Shown in pieces: positions 25,133 to 38,600 of a DNA stretch of 64,000 nt (within the stretch, counting starts at the first letter, position 1; every line of letters begins with the position of its first letter). The notes under the pieces were generated by a model that saw only the letters and a list, made by a program, of their open reading frames with translations, ran no database searches and was not told the DNA's origin. The DNA lies in NCBI GenBank assembly GCA_958295665.1, contig OY282560.1:45570333-45634332 (forward strand). The letters are read 5' to 3'. The translations under genes were made by a program, and so were the position numbers. The stretch is from Tipula vernalis (taxonomy: Eukaryota; Arthropoda; Insecta; Diptera; Tipulidae).

Positions 25133-27176
25133 GCTCCGATTGGGTTTCTTTATACCTCAAATGATAGGTCTCGGGACTTGTAATTGTTAAGCCAAACCGC
25201 ATTTAAATTGGTTGATTATTTCCATACATTTCACAGAAAAATTGATCCGAAGAAATCACCTTACTATAGCTCAGCCGATTCAGAGTTGTAAAAATCCAAA
25301 ATCTGCAATTGTCCTCAGAATGCGGTTCTTGATACCTCAAATGATAGGTCACGGGACCTGTAATTGCTATACCATACATTTCGTAGAAAATTCGATTCGA
25401 AGAAAATAACCTTACTACAGCTCAGCCGATTCAGAGCTGTAAAAATCCAAAATCTGCAATTGTGCTCCGATTGGGTTTCTTGATACCTCAAATGATAGGT
25501 CTCGGGACTTGTAATTGTTAAGCCAAACCGCATTTAAATTGGTTGATTATTTCCATACATTTCACAGAAAAATCGATTCGAAGAAATCACCTTACTATAG
25601 CTCAGCCGATTCAGAGCTGTAAAAATCCAAAATCTGCAATTGTGCTCCGATTGGGTTTCTTGATACCTCAAATGATAGGTCTCGGGACTTGTAATTGTTA
25701 AGCCAAACCGCATTTAAATTGGTTGATTATTTCCATACATTTCACAGAAAAATCGATTCGAAGAAATCACCTTACTATAGCTCAGCCGATTCAGAGTTGT
25801 AAAAATCCAAAATCTGCAATTGTGCTCAGAATGCGGTTCTTGATACCTCAAATGATAGGTCACGGGACCTGTAATTGCTATACCATACATTTCGTAGAAA
25901 ATTCGATTCGAAGAAAATAACCTTACTACAGCTCAGCCGATTCAGAGCTGTAAAAATCCAAAATCTGCAATTGTGCTCCGATTGGGTTTCTTGATACCTC
26001 AAATGATAGGTCTCGGGACTTGTAATTGTTAAGCCAAACCGCATTTAAATTGGTTGATTATTTCCATACATTTCACAGAAAAATCGATTCGAAGAAATCA
26101 GCTTACTACAGCTCAGCCGATTCAGAGCTGTAAAAATCCAAAATCTGCAATTGTGCTCAGAATGCGGTTCTTGATACCTCAAATGATAGGTCACGGGACC
26201 TGTAATTGCTATACCATACATTTCGTAGAAAATTCGATTCGAAGAAAATAACCTTACTACAGCTCAGCCGATTCAGAGCTGTAAAAATCCAAAATCTGCA
26301 ATTGTGCTCCGATTGGGTTTCTTGATACCTCAAATGATAGGTCTCGGGACTTGTAATTGTTAAGCCAAACCTCATTTAAATTGGTTGATTAATTCCATAC
26401 ATTTCACAGAAAAATCGATTCGAAGAAATCACCTTACTACAGCTCAGCCGATTCAGAGCTGTAAAAATCCAAAATCTGCAATTGTGCTCCGATTGGGTTT
26501 CTTGATACCTCAAATGATAGGTCTCGGGACTTGTAATTGTTAAGCCAAACCGCATTTAAATTGGTTGATTAATTCCATACATTTCACAGAAAAATCGATT
26601 CGAAGAAATCACCTTACTACAGCTCAGCCGATTCAGAGCTGTAAAAATCCAAAATCTGCAATTGTGCTCCGATTGGGTTTCTTGATACCTCAAATGATAG
26701 GTCTCGGGACTTGTAATTGTTAAGCCAAACCGCATTTAAATTGGTTGATTATTTCCATACATTTCACAGAAAAATTGATCCGAAGAAATCACCTTACTAT
26801 AGCTCAGCCGATTCAGAGTTGTAAAAATCCAAAATCTGCAATTGTGCTCAGAATGCGGTTCTTGATACCTCAAATGATAGGTCACGGGACCTGTAATTGC
26901 TATACCATACATTTCGTAGAAAATTCGATTCGATGAAAATAACCTTACTACAGCTCAGCCGATTCAGAGCTGTAAAAATCCAAAATCTGCAATTGTGCTC
27001 CGATTGGGTTTCTTGATACCTCAAATGATAGGTCTCGGGACTTGTAATTGTTGAGCCAAACCGCATTTAAATTGGTTGATTATTTCCATACATTTCACAG
27101 AAAAATTGATTCGAAGAAATCACCTTACTATAGCTCAGCCGATTCAGAGCTGTAAAAATCCAAAATCTGCAATTGT

Positions 27177-27478
27177 GCTCAGAATGCGGTTCTTGATACC
27201 TCAAATGATAGGTCACGGGACCTGTAATTGCTATACCATACATTTCGTAGAAAATTCGATTCGAAGAAAATAACCTTACTACAGCTCAGCCGATTCAGAG
27301 CTGTAAAAATCCAAAATCTGCAATTGTGCTCAGAATGCGGTTCTTGATACCTCAAATGATAGGTCACGGGACCTGTAATTGCTATACCATACATTTCGTA
27401 GAAAATTCGATTCGATGAAAATAACCTTACTACAGCTCAGCCGATTCAGAGCTGTAAAAATCCAAAATCTGCAATTGT
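27177..27478 (+). repeat. B-B doublet 2
   Basis: This doublet lies 2,346 bp downstream of the first and carries the same markers: CGATGAAAAT in its second B and CTTTATACC in the next A. It is therefore a copy of the same junction and not an independent event. Confidence 0.94.
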
Positions 27479-28349
27479 GCTCCGATTGGGTTTCTTTATA
27501 CCTCAAATGATAGGTCTCGGGACTTGTAATTGTTAAGCCAAACCTCATTTAAATTGGTTGATTAATTCCATACATTTCACAGAAAAATCGATTCGAAGAA
27601 ATCACCTTACTACAGCTCAGCCGATTCAGAGCTGTAAAAATCCAAAATCTGCAATTGTGCTCCGATTGGGTTTCTTGATACCTCAAATGATAGGTCTCGG
27701 GACTTGTAATTGTTAAGCCAAACCGCATTTAAATTGGTTGATTAATTCCATACATTTCACAGAAAAATCGATTCGAAGAAATCACCTTACTACAGCTCAG
27801 CCGATTCAGAGCTGTAAAAATCCAAAATCTGCAATTGTGCTCCGATTGGGTTTCTTGATACCTCAAATGATAGGTCTCGGGACTTGTAATTGTTAAGCCA
27901 AACCGCATTTAAATTGGTTGATTATTTCCATACATTTCACAGAAAAATTGATCCGAAGAAATCACCTTACTATAGCTCAGCCGATTCAGAGTTGTAAAAA
28001 TCCAAAATCTGCAATTGTGCTCAGAATGCGGTTCTTGATACCTCAAATGATAGGTCACGGGACCTGTAATTGCTATACCATACATTTCGTAGAAAATTCG
28101 ATTCGATGAAAATAACCTTACTACAGCTCAGCCGATTCAGAGCTGTAAAAATCCAAAATCTGCAATTGTGCTCCGATTGGGTTTCTTGATACCTCAAATG
28201 ATAGGTCTCGGGACTTGTAATTGTTAAGCCAAACCGCATTTAAATTGGTTGATTATTTCCATACATTTCACAGAAAAATCGATTCGAAGAAATCACCTTA
28301 CTATAGCTCGGCCGATTCAGAGTTGTAAAAATCCAAAATCTGCAATTGT

Positions 28350-28651
28350 GCTCAGAATGCGGTTCTTGATACCTCAAATGATAGGTCACGGGACCTGTAA
28401 TTGCTATACCATACATTTCGTAGAAAATTCGATTCGAAGAAAATAACCTTACTACAGCTCAGCCGATTCAGAGCTGTAAAAATCCAAAATCTGCAATTGT
28501 GCTCAGAATGCGGTTCTTGATACCTCAAATGATAGGTCACGGGACCTGTAATTGCTATACCATACATTTCGTAGAAAATTCGATTCGATGAAAATAACCT
28601 TACTACAGCTCAGCCGATTCAGAGCTGTAAAAATCCAAAATCTGCAATTGT
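28350..28651 (+). repeat. B-B doublet 3
   Basis: This doublet lies 1,173 bp downstream of the second and shows the same two markers. The A just before it has a private GCTCGGCCGATT (near 28308) in place of GCTCAGCCGATT, so this copy has since diverged slightly. Confidence 0.94.
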
Positions 28652-29011
28652 GCTCCGATTGGGTTTCTTTATACCTCAAATGATAGGTCTCGGGACTTGT
28701 AATTGTTAAGCCAAACCGCATTTAAATTGGTTGATTATTTCCATACATTTCACAGAAAAATTGATTCGAAGAAATCACCTTACTATAGCTCAGCCGATTC
28801 AGAGCTGTAAAAATCCAAAATCTGCAATTGTGCTCCGATTGGGTTTCTTGATACCTCAAATGATAGGTCTCGGGACTTGTAATTGTTAAGCCAAACCGCA
28901 TTTAAATTGGTTGATTATTTCCATACATTTCACAGAAAAATCGATTCGAAGAAATCACCTTACTACAGCTCAGCCAATTCAGAGCTGTAAAAATCCAAAA
29001 TCTGCAATTGT

Positions 29012-29800
29012 GCTCAGAATGCGGTTCTTGATACCTCAAATGATAGGTCACGGGACCTGTAATTGCTATACCATACATTTCGTAGAAAATTCGATTCGAA
29101 GAAAATAACCTTACTACAGCTCAGCCGATTCAGAGCTGTAAAAATCCAAAATCTGCAATTGTGCTCCGATTGGGTTTCTTGATACCTCAAATGATAGGTC
29201 TCGGGACTTGTAATTGTTAAGCCAAACCGCATTTAAATTGGTTGATTATTTCCATACATTTCACAGAAAAATTGATCCGAAGAAATCACCTTACTACAGC
29301 TCAGCCGATTCAGAGCTGTAAAAATCCAAAATCTGCAATTGTGCTCAGAATGCGGTTCTTGATACCTCAAATGATAGGTCACGGGACCTGTAATTGCTAT
29401 ACCATACATTTCGTAGAAAATTCGATTCGAAGAAAATAACCTTACTACAGCTCAGCCGATTCAGAGCTGTAAAAATCCAAAATCTGCAATTGTGCTCCGA
29501 TTGGGTTTCTTGATACCTCAAATGATAGGTCTCGGGACTTGTAATTGTTAAGCCAAACCGCATTTAAATTGGTTGATTATTTCCATACATTTCACAGAAA
29601 AATCGATTCGAAGAAATCACCTTACTACAGCTCAGCCGATTCAGAGCTGTAAAAATCCAAAATCTGCAATTGTGCTCCGATTGGGTTTCTTGATACCTCA
29701 AATGATAGGTCTCGGGACTTGTAATTGTTAAGCCAAACCGCATTTAAATTGGTTGATTAATTCCATACATTTCACAGAAAAATCGATTCGAAGAAATCAC
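29012..29800 (+). repeat. Array segment between the BB block and the 4.37-kb duplication
   Basis: B monomers at 29012 and 29343 are followed by 1 and 3 A monomers, the last of which runs into the duplicated block. The A before 29012 has a private GCCAATTC for GCCGATTC near 28974, one of the few losses of that CpG. The A before 29343 combines TGATCCG with TACAG and GAGCTG, an unusual mixture that may be a recombinant. Confidence 0.88.
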
Positions 29801-32800
29801 CTTACTACAGCTCAGCCGATTCAGAGCTGTAAAAATCCAAAATCTGCAATTGTGCTCCGATTGGGTTTCTTGATACCTCAAATGATAGGTCTCGGGACTT
29901 GTAATTGTTAAGCCAAACCGCATTTAAATTGGTTGATTATTTCCATACATTTCACAGAAAAATTGATCCGAAGAAATCACCTTACTATAGCTCAGCCGAT
30001 TCAGAGTTGTAAAAATCCAAAATCTGCAATTGTGCTCAGAATGCGGTTCTTGATACCTCAAATGATAGGTCACGGGACCTGTAATTGCTATACCATACAT
30101 TTCGTAGAAAATTCGATTCGATGAAAATAACCTTACTACAGCTCAGCCGATTCAGAGCTGTAAAAATCCAAAATCTGCAATTGTGCTCCGATTGGGTTTC
30201 TTGATACCTCAAATGATAGGTCTCGGGACTTGTAATTGTTAAGCCAAACCGCATTTAAATTGGTTGATTATTTCCATACATTTCACAGAAAAATTGATTC
30301 GAAGAAATCACCTTACTATAGCTCAGCCGATTCAGAGCTGTATAAATCCAAAATCTGCAATTGTGCTCCGATTGGGTTTCTTGATACCTCAAATGATAGG
30401 TCTCGGGACTTGTAATTGTTAAGCCAAACCGCATTTAAATTGGTTGATTATTTCCATACATTTCACAGAAAAATCGATTCGAAGAAATCACCTTACTATA
30501 GCTCAGCCGATTCAGAGTTGTAAAAATCCAAAATCTGCAATTGTGCTCAGAATGCGGTTCTTGATACCTCAAATGATAGGTCACGGGACCTGTAATTGCT
30601 ATACCATACATTTCGTAGAAAATTCGATTCGAAGAAAATAACCTTACTACAGCTCAGCCGATTCAGAGCTGTAAAAATCCAAAATCTGCAATTGTGCTCC
30701 GATTGGGTTTCTTGATACCTCAAATGATAGGTCTCGGGACTTGTAATTGTTAAGCCAAACCGCATTTAAATTGGTTGATTATTTCCATACATTTCACAGA
30801 AAAATCGATTCGAAGAAATCACCTTACTACAGCTCAGCCGATTCAGAGCTGTAAAAATCCAAAATCTGCAATTGTGCTCAGAATGCGGTTCTTGATACCT
30901 CAAATGATAGGTCACGGGACCTGTAATTGCTATACCATACATTTCGTAGAAAATTCGATTCGAAGAAAATAACCTTACTACAGCTCAGCCGATTCAGAGC
31001 TGTAAAAATCCAAAATCTGCAATTGTGCTCCGATTGGGTTTCTTGATACCTAAAATGATAGGTCTCGGGACTTGTAATTGTTAAGCCAAACCGCATTTAA
31101 ATTGGTTGATTATTTCCATACATTTCACAGAAAAATCGATTCGAAGAAATCACCTTACTACAGCTCAGCCGATTCAGAGCTGTAAAAATCCAAAATCTGC
31201 AATTGTGCTCAGAATGCGGTTCTTGATACCTCAAATGATAGGTCACGGGACCTGTAATTGCTATACCATACATTTCGTAGAAAATTCGATTCGAAGAAAA
31301 TAACCTTACTACAGCTCAGCCGATTCAGAGCTGTAAAAATCCAAAATCTGCAATTGTGCTCCGATTGGGTTTCTTGATACCTCAAATGATAGGTCTCGGG
31401 ACTTGTAATTGTTAAGCCAAACCGCATTTAAATTGGTTGATTATTTCCATACATTTCACAGAAAAATCGATTCGAAGAAATCACCTTACTACAGCTCAGC
31501 CGATTCAGAGCTGTAAAAATCCAAAATCTGCAATTGTGCTCAGAATGCGGTTCTTGATACCTCAAATGATAGGTCACGGGACCTGTAATTGCTATACCAT
31601 ACATTTCGTAGAAAATTCGATTCGAAGAAAATAACCTTACTACAGCTCAGCCGATTCAGAGCTGTAAAAATCCAAAATCTGCAATTGTGCTCCGATTGGG
31701 TTTCTTGATACCTCAAATGATAGGTCTCGGGACTTGTAATTGTTAAGCCAAACCGCATTTAAATTGGTTGATTATTTCCATACATTTCACAGAAAAATTG
31801 ATTCGAAGAAATCACCTTACTATAGCTCAGCCGATTCAGAGCTGTAAAAATCCAAAATCTGCAATTGTGCTCCGATTGGGTTTCTTGATACCTCAAATGA
31901 TAGGTCTCGGGACTTGTAATTGTTAAGCCAAACCGCATTTAAATTGGTTGATTATTTCCATACATTTCACAGAAAAATCGATTCGAAGAAATCACCTTAC
32001 TATAGCTCAGCCGATTCAGAGTTGTAAAAATCCAAAATCTGCAATTGTGCTCAGAATGCGGTTCTTGATACCTCAAATGATAGGTCACGGGACCTGTAAT
32101 TGCTATACCATACATTTCGTAGAAAATTCGATTCGGAGAAAATAACCTTACTACAGCTCAGCCGATTCAGAGCTGTAAAAATCCAAAATCTGCAATTGTG
32201 CTCCGATTGGGTTTCTTGATACCTCAAATGATAGGTCTCGGGACTTGTAATTGTTAAGCCAAACCGCATTTAAATTGGTTGATTATTTCCATACATTTCA
32301 CAGAAAAATCGATTCGAAGAAATCACCTTACTACAGCTCAGCCGATTCAGAGCTGTAAAAATCCAAAATCTGCAATTGTGCTCAGAATGCGGTTCTTGAT
32401 ACCTCAAATGATAGGTCACGGGACCTGTAATTGCTATACCATACATTTCGTAGAAAATTCGATTCGAAGAAAATAACCTTACTACAGCTCAGCCGATTCA
32501 GAGCTGTAAAAATCCAAAATCTGCAATTGTGCTCCGATTGGGTTTCTTGATACCTCAAATGATAGGTCTCGGGACTTGTAATTGTTAAGCCAAACCGCAT
32601 TTAAATTGGTTGATTATTTCCATACATTTCACAGAAAAATCGATTCGAAGAAATCACCTTACTACAGCTCAGCCGATTCAGAGCTGTAAAAATCCAAAAT
32701 CTGCAATTGTGCTCCGATTGGGTTTCTTGATACCTCAAATGATAGGTCTCGGGACTTGTAATTGTTAAGCCAAACCGCATTTAAATTGGTTGATTATTTC

Positions 32801-34171
32801 CATACATTTCACAGAAAAATCGATTCGAAGAAATCACCTTACTACAGCTCAGCCGATTCAGAGCTGTAAAAATCCAAAATCTGCAATTGTGCTCAGAATG
32901 CGGTTCTTGATACCTCAAATGATAGGTCACGGGACCTGTAATTGCTATACCATACATTTCGTAGAAAATTCGATTCGAAGAATATAACCTTACTACAGCT
33001 CAGCCGATTCAGAGCTGTAAAAATCCAAAATCTGCAATTGTGCTCCGATTGGGTTTCTTTATACCTCAAATGATAGGTCTCGGGACTTGTAATTGTTAAG
33101 CCAAACCGCATTTAAATTGGTTGATTAATTCCATACATTTCACAGAAAAATCGATTCGAAGAAATCACCTTACTACAGCTCAGCCGATTCAGAGCTGTAA
33201 AAATCCAAAATCTGCAATTGTGCTCCGATTGGGTTTCTTGATACCTCAAATGATAGGTCTCGGGACTTGTAATTGTTAAGCCAAACCGCATTTAAATTGG
33301 TTGATTATTTCCATACATTTCACAGAAAAATTGATCCGAAGAAATCACCTTACTATAGCTCAGCCGATTCAGAGTTGTAAAAATCCAAAATCTGCAATTG
33401 TGCTCAGAATGCGGTTCTTGATACCTCAAATGATAGGTCACGGGACCTGTAATTGCTATACCATACATTTCGTAGAAAATTCGATTCGAAGAAAATAACC
33501 TTACTACAGCTCAGCCGATTCAGAGCTGTAAAAATCCAAAATCTGCAATTGTGCTCCGATTGGGTTTCTTGATACCTCAAATGATAGGTCTCGGGACTTG
33601 TAATTGTTAAGCCAAACCGCATTTAAATTGGTTGATTATTTCCATACATTTCACAGAAAAATTGATTCGAAGAAATCACTTTACTATAGCTCAGCCGATT
33701 CAGAGCTGTAAAAATCCAAAATCTGCAATTGTGCTCCGATTGGGTTTCTTGATACCTCAAATGATAGGTCTCGGGACTTGTAATTGTTAAGCCAAACCGC
33801 ATTTAAATTGGTTGATTATTTCCATACATTTCACAGAAAAATCGATTCGAAGAAATCACCTTACTACAGCTCAGCCGATTCAGAGTTGTAAAAATCCAAA
33901 ATCTGCAATTGTGCTCAGAATGCGGTTCTTGATACCTCAAATGATAGGTCACGGGACCTGTAATTGCTATACCATACATTTCGTAGAAAATTCGATTCGA
34001 AGAAAATAACCTTACTACAGCTCAGCCGATTCAGAGCTGTAAAAATCCAAAATCTGCAATTGTGCTCCGATTGGGTTTCTTGATACCTCAAATGATAGGT
34101 CTCGGGACTTGTAATTGTTAAGCCAAACCGCATTTAAATTGGTTGATTATTTCCATACATTTCACAGAAAA
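29801..34171 (+). repeat. Duplicated 4.37-kb block, copy 1
   Basis: B monomers start at 30034, 30545, 30876, 31207, 31538, 32049, 32380, 32891, 33402 and 33913, with 2, 1, 1, 1, 2, 1, 2, 2, 2 and then further A monomers. The same order and the same private markers recur 5,894 bp downstream. Markers include ACCTAAAATG (near 31050), CGGAGAAAAT (near 32134), GAAGAATATAACC (near 32979), CTTTATACC (near 33058) and CACTTTACT (near 33678). One difference seen is TATAAATCC at 30342 here against TAAAAATCC in the other copy. Boundaries were set where the monomer order or subtype markers stop agreeing. Confidence 0.92.
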
Positions 34172-35694
34172 ATCGATTCGAAGAAATCACCTTACTACAG
34201 CTCAGCCGATTCAGAGCTGTAAAAATCCAAAATCTGCAATTGTGCTCCGATTGGGTTTCTTGATACCTCAAATGATAGGTCTCGGGACTTGTAATTGTTA
34301 AGCCAAACCGCATTTAAATTGGTTGATTAATTCCATACATTTCACAGAAAAATCGATTCGAAGAAATCACCTTACTACAGCTCAGCCGATTCAGAGCTGT
34401 AAAAATCCAAAATCTGCAATTGTGCTCCGATTGGGTTTCTTGATACCTCAAATGATAGGTCTCGGGACTTGTAATTGTTAAGCCAAACCGCATTTAAATT
34501 GGTTGATTATTTCCATACATTTCACAGAAAAATTGATCCGAAGAAATCACCTTACTATAGCTCAGCCGATTCAGAGTTGTAAAAATCCAAAATCTGCAAT
34601 TGTGCTCAGAATGCGGTTCTTGATACCTCAAATGATAGGTCACGGGACCTGTAATTGCTATACCATACATTTCGTAGAAAATTCGATTCGATGAAAATAA
34701 CCTTACTACAGCTCAGCCGATTCAGAGCTGTAAAAATCCAAAATCTGCAATTGTGCTCCGATTGGGTTTCTTGATACCTCAAATGATAGGTCTCGGGACT
34801 TGTAATTGTTAAGCCAAACCGCATTTAAATTGGTTGATTATTTCCATACATTTCACAGAAAAATCGATTCGAAGAAATCACCTTACTATAGCTCAGCCGA
34901 TTCAGAGTTGTAAAAATCCAAAATCTGCAATTGTGCTCAGAATGCGGTTCTTGATACCTCAAATGATAGGTCACGGGACCTGTAATTGCTATACCATACA
35001 TTTCGTAGAAAATTCGATTCGAAGAAAATAACCTTACTACAGCTCAGCCGATTCAGAGCTGTAAAAATCCAAAATCTGCAATTGTGCTCCGATTGGGTTT
35101 CTTGATACCTCAAATGATAGGTCTCGGGACTTGTAATTGTTAAGCCAAACCGCATTTAAATTGGTTGATTATTTCCATACAATTCACAGAAAAATCGATT
35201 CGAAGAAATCACCTTACTACAGCTCAGCCGATTCAGAGCTGTAAAAATCCAAAATCTGCAATTGTGCTCAGAATGCGGTTCTTGATACCTCAAATGATAG
35301 GTCACGGGACCTGTAATTGCTATACCATACATTTCGTAGAAAATTCGATTCGAAGAAAATAACCTTACTACAGCTCAGCCGATTCAGAGCTGTAAAAATC
35401 CAAAATCTGCAATTGTGCTCCGATTGGGTTTCTTGATACCTCAAATGATAGGTCTCGGGACTTGTAATTGTTAAGCCAAACCGCATTTAAATTGGTTGAT
35501 TATTTCCATACATTTCACAGAAAAATCGATTCGAAGAAATCACCTTACTACAGCTCAGCCGATTCAGAGCTGTAAAAATCCAAAATCTGCAATTGTGCTC
35601 AGAATGCGGTTCTTGATACCTCAAATGATAGGTCACGGGACCTGTAATTGCTATACCATACATTTCGTAGAAAATTCGATTCGAAGAAAATAAC
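34172..35694 (+). repeat. Array segment between the two 4.37-kb copies
   Basis: B monomers start at 34604, 34935, 35266 and 35597, each followed by a single A, after the end of a three-A run. The B at 34604 has CGATGAAAAT, the marker of the 24-30 kb block. The A near 35180 has a private CATACAATTCAC. There is no gene or other element in it. Confidence 0.9.
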
Positions 35695-38600
35695 CTTACT
35701 ACAGCTCAGCCGATTCAGAGCTGTAAAAATCCAAAATCTGCAATTGTGCTCCGATTGGGTTTCTTGATACCTCAAATGATAGGTCTCGGGACTTGTAATT
35801 GTTAAGCCAAACCGCATTTAAATTGGTTGATTATTTCCATACATTTCACAGAAAAATTGATCCGAAGAAATCACCTTACTATAGCTCAGCCGATTCAGAG
35901 TTGTAAAAATCCAAAATCTGCAATTGTGCTCAGAATGCGGTTCTTGATACCTCAAATGATAGGTCACGGGACCTGTAATTGCTATACCATACATTTCGTA
36001 GAAAATTCGATTCGATGAAAATAACCTTACTACAGCTCAGCCGATTCAGAGCTGTAAAAATCCAAAATCTGCAATTGTGCTCCGATTGGGTTTCTTGATA
36101 CCTCAAATGATAGGTCTCGGGACTTGTAATTGTTAAGCCAAACCGCATTTAAATTGGTTGATTATTTCCATACATTTCACAGAAAAATTGATTCGAAGAA
36201 ATCACCTTACTATAGCTCAGCCGATTCAGAGCTGTAAAAATCCAAAATCTGCAATTGTGCTCCGATTGGGTTTCTTGATACCTCAAATGATAGGTCTCGG
36301 GACTTGTAATTGTTAAGCCAAACCGCATTTAAATTGGTTGATTATTTCCATACATTTCACAGAAAAATCGATTCGAAGAAATCACCTTACTATAGCTCAG
36401 CCGATTCAGAGTTGTAAAAATCCAAAATCTGCAATTGTGCTCAGAATGCGGTTCTTGATACCTCAAATGATAGGTCACGGGACCTGTAATTGCTATACCA
36501 TACATTTCGTAGAAAATTCGATTCGAAGAAAATAACCTTACTACAGCTCAGCCGATTCAGAGCTGTAAAAATCCAAAATCTGCAATTGTGCTCCGATTGG
36601 GTTTCTTGATACCTCAAATGATAGGTCTCGGGACTTGTAATTGTTAAGCCAAACCGCATTTAAATTGGTTGATTATTTCCATACATTTCACAGAAAAATC
36701 GATTCGAAGAAATCACCTTACTACAGCTCAGCCGATTCAGAGCTGTAAAAATCCAAAATCTGCAATTGTGCTCAGAATGCGGTTCTTGATACCTCAAATG
36801 ATAGGTCACGGGACCTGTAATTGCTATACCATACATTTCGTAGAAAATTCGATTCGAAGAAAATAACCTTACTACAGCTCAGCCGATTCAGAGCTGTAAA
36901 AATCCAAAATCTGCAATTGTGCTCCGATTGGGTTTCTTGATACCTAAAATGATAGGTCTCGGGACTTGTAATTGTTAAGCCAAACCGCATTTAAATTGGT
37001 TGATTATTTCCATACATTTCACAGAAAAATCGATTCGAAGAAATCACCTTACTACAGCTCAGCCGATTCAGAGCTGTAAAAATCCAAAATCTGCAATTGT
37101 GCTCAGAATGCGGTTCTTGATACCTCAAATGATAGGTCACGGGACCTGTAATTGCTATACCATACATTTCGTAGAAAATTCGATTCGAAGAAAATAACCT
37201 TACTACAGCTCAGCCGATTCAGAGCTGTAAAAATCCAAAATCTGCAATTGTGCTCCGATTGGGTTTCTTGATACCTCAAATGATAGGTCTCGGGACTTGT
37301 AATTGTTAAGCAAAACCGCATTTAAATTGGTTGATTATTTCCATACATTTCACAGAAAAATCGATTCGAAGAAATCACCTTACTACAGCTCAGCCGATTC
37401 AGAGCTGTAAAAATCCAAAATCTGCAATTGTGCTCAGAATGCGGTTCTTGATACCTCAAATGATAGGTCACGGGACCTGTAATTGCTATACCATACATTT
37501 CGTAGAAAATTCGATTCGAAGAAAATAACCTTACTACAGCTCAGCCGATTCAGAGCTGTAAAAATCCAAAATCTGCAATTGTGCTCCGATTGGGTTTCTT
37601 GATACCTCAAATGATAGGTCTCGGGACTTGTAATTGTTAAGCCAAACCGCATTTAAATTGGTTGATTATTTCCATACATTTCACAGAAAAATTGATTCGA
37701 AGAAATCACCTTACTATAGCTCAGCCGATTCAGAGCTGTAAAAATCCAAAATCTGCAATTGTGCTCCGATTGGGTTTCTTGATACCTCAAATGATAGGTC
37801 TCGGGACTTGTAATTGTTAAGCCAAACCGCATTTAAATTGGTTGATTATTTCCATACATTTCACAGAAAAATCGATTCGAAGAAATCACCTTACTATAGC
37901 TCAGCCGATTCAGAGTTGTAAAAATCCAAAATCTGCAATTGTGCTCAGAATGCGGTTCTTGATACCTCAAATGATAGGTCACGGGACCTGTAATTGCTAT
38001 ACCATACATTTCGTAGAAAATTCGATTCGGAGAAAATAACCTTACTACAGCTCAGCCGATTCAGAGCTGTAAAAATCCAAAATCTGCAATTGTGCTCCGA
38101 TTGGGTTTCTTGATACCTCAAATGATAGGTCTCGGGACTTGTAATTGTTAAGCCAAACCGCATTTAAATTGGTTGATTATTTCCATACATTTCACAGAAA
38201 AATCGATTCGAAGAAATCACCTTACTACAGCTCAGCCGATTCAGAGCTGTAAAAATCCAAAATCTGCAATTGTGCTCAGAATGCGGTTCTTGATACCTCA
38301 AATGATAGGTCACGGGACCTGTAATTGCTATACCATACATTTCGTAGAAAATTCGATTCGAAGAAAATAACCTTACTACAGCTCAGCCGATTCAGAGCTG
38401 TAAAAATCCAAAATCTGCAATTGTGCTCCGATTGGGTTTCTTGATACCTCAAATGATAGGTCTCGGGACTTGTAATTGTTAAGCCAAACCGCATTTAAAT
38501 TGGTTGATTATTTCCATACATTTCACAGAAAAATCGATTCGAAGAAATCACCTTACTACAGCTCAGCCGATTCAGAGCTGTAAAAATCCAAAATCTGCAA

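Larger units (their letters stand above)
24500..29011 (+). repeat. Array block containing B-B doublets
   Basis: B monomers start at 24500, 24831, 24982, 25313, 25824, 26155, 26846, 27177, 27328, 28019, 28350 and 28501, with 1, 0, 1, 2, 1, 3, 1, 0, 3, 1, 0 and 2 A monomers after each. The zeros are direct B-to-B junctions. B copies at 24500, 24982, 26846, 27328, 28019 and 28501 share CGATGAAAAT in place of CGAAGAAAAT, which destroys the TTCGAA palindrome. Segments here repeat with offsets of 1,173 bp (26846 to 28019) and 2,346 bp (24500 to 26846), including the marker AACCTCATTT near 26371 and 27544. Confidence 0.92.
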
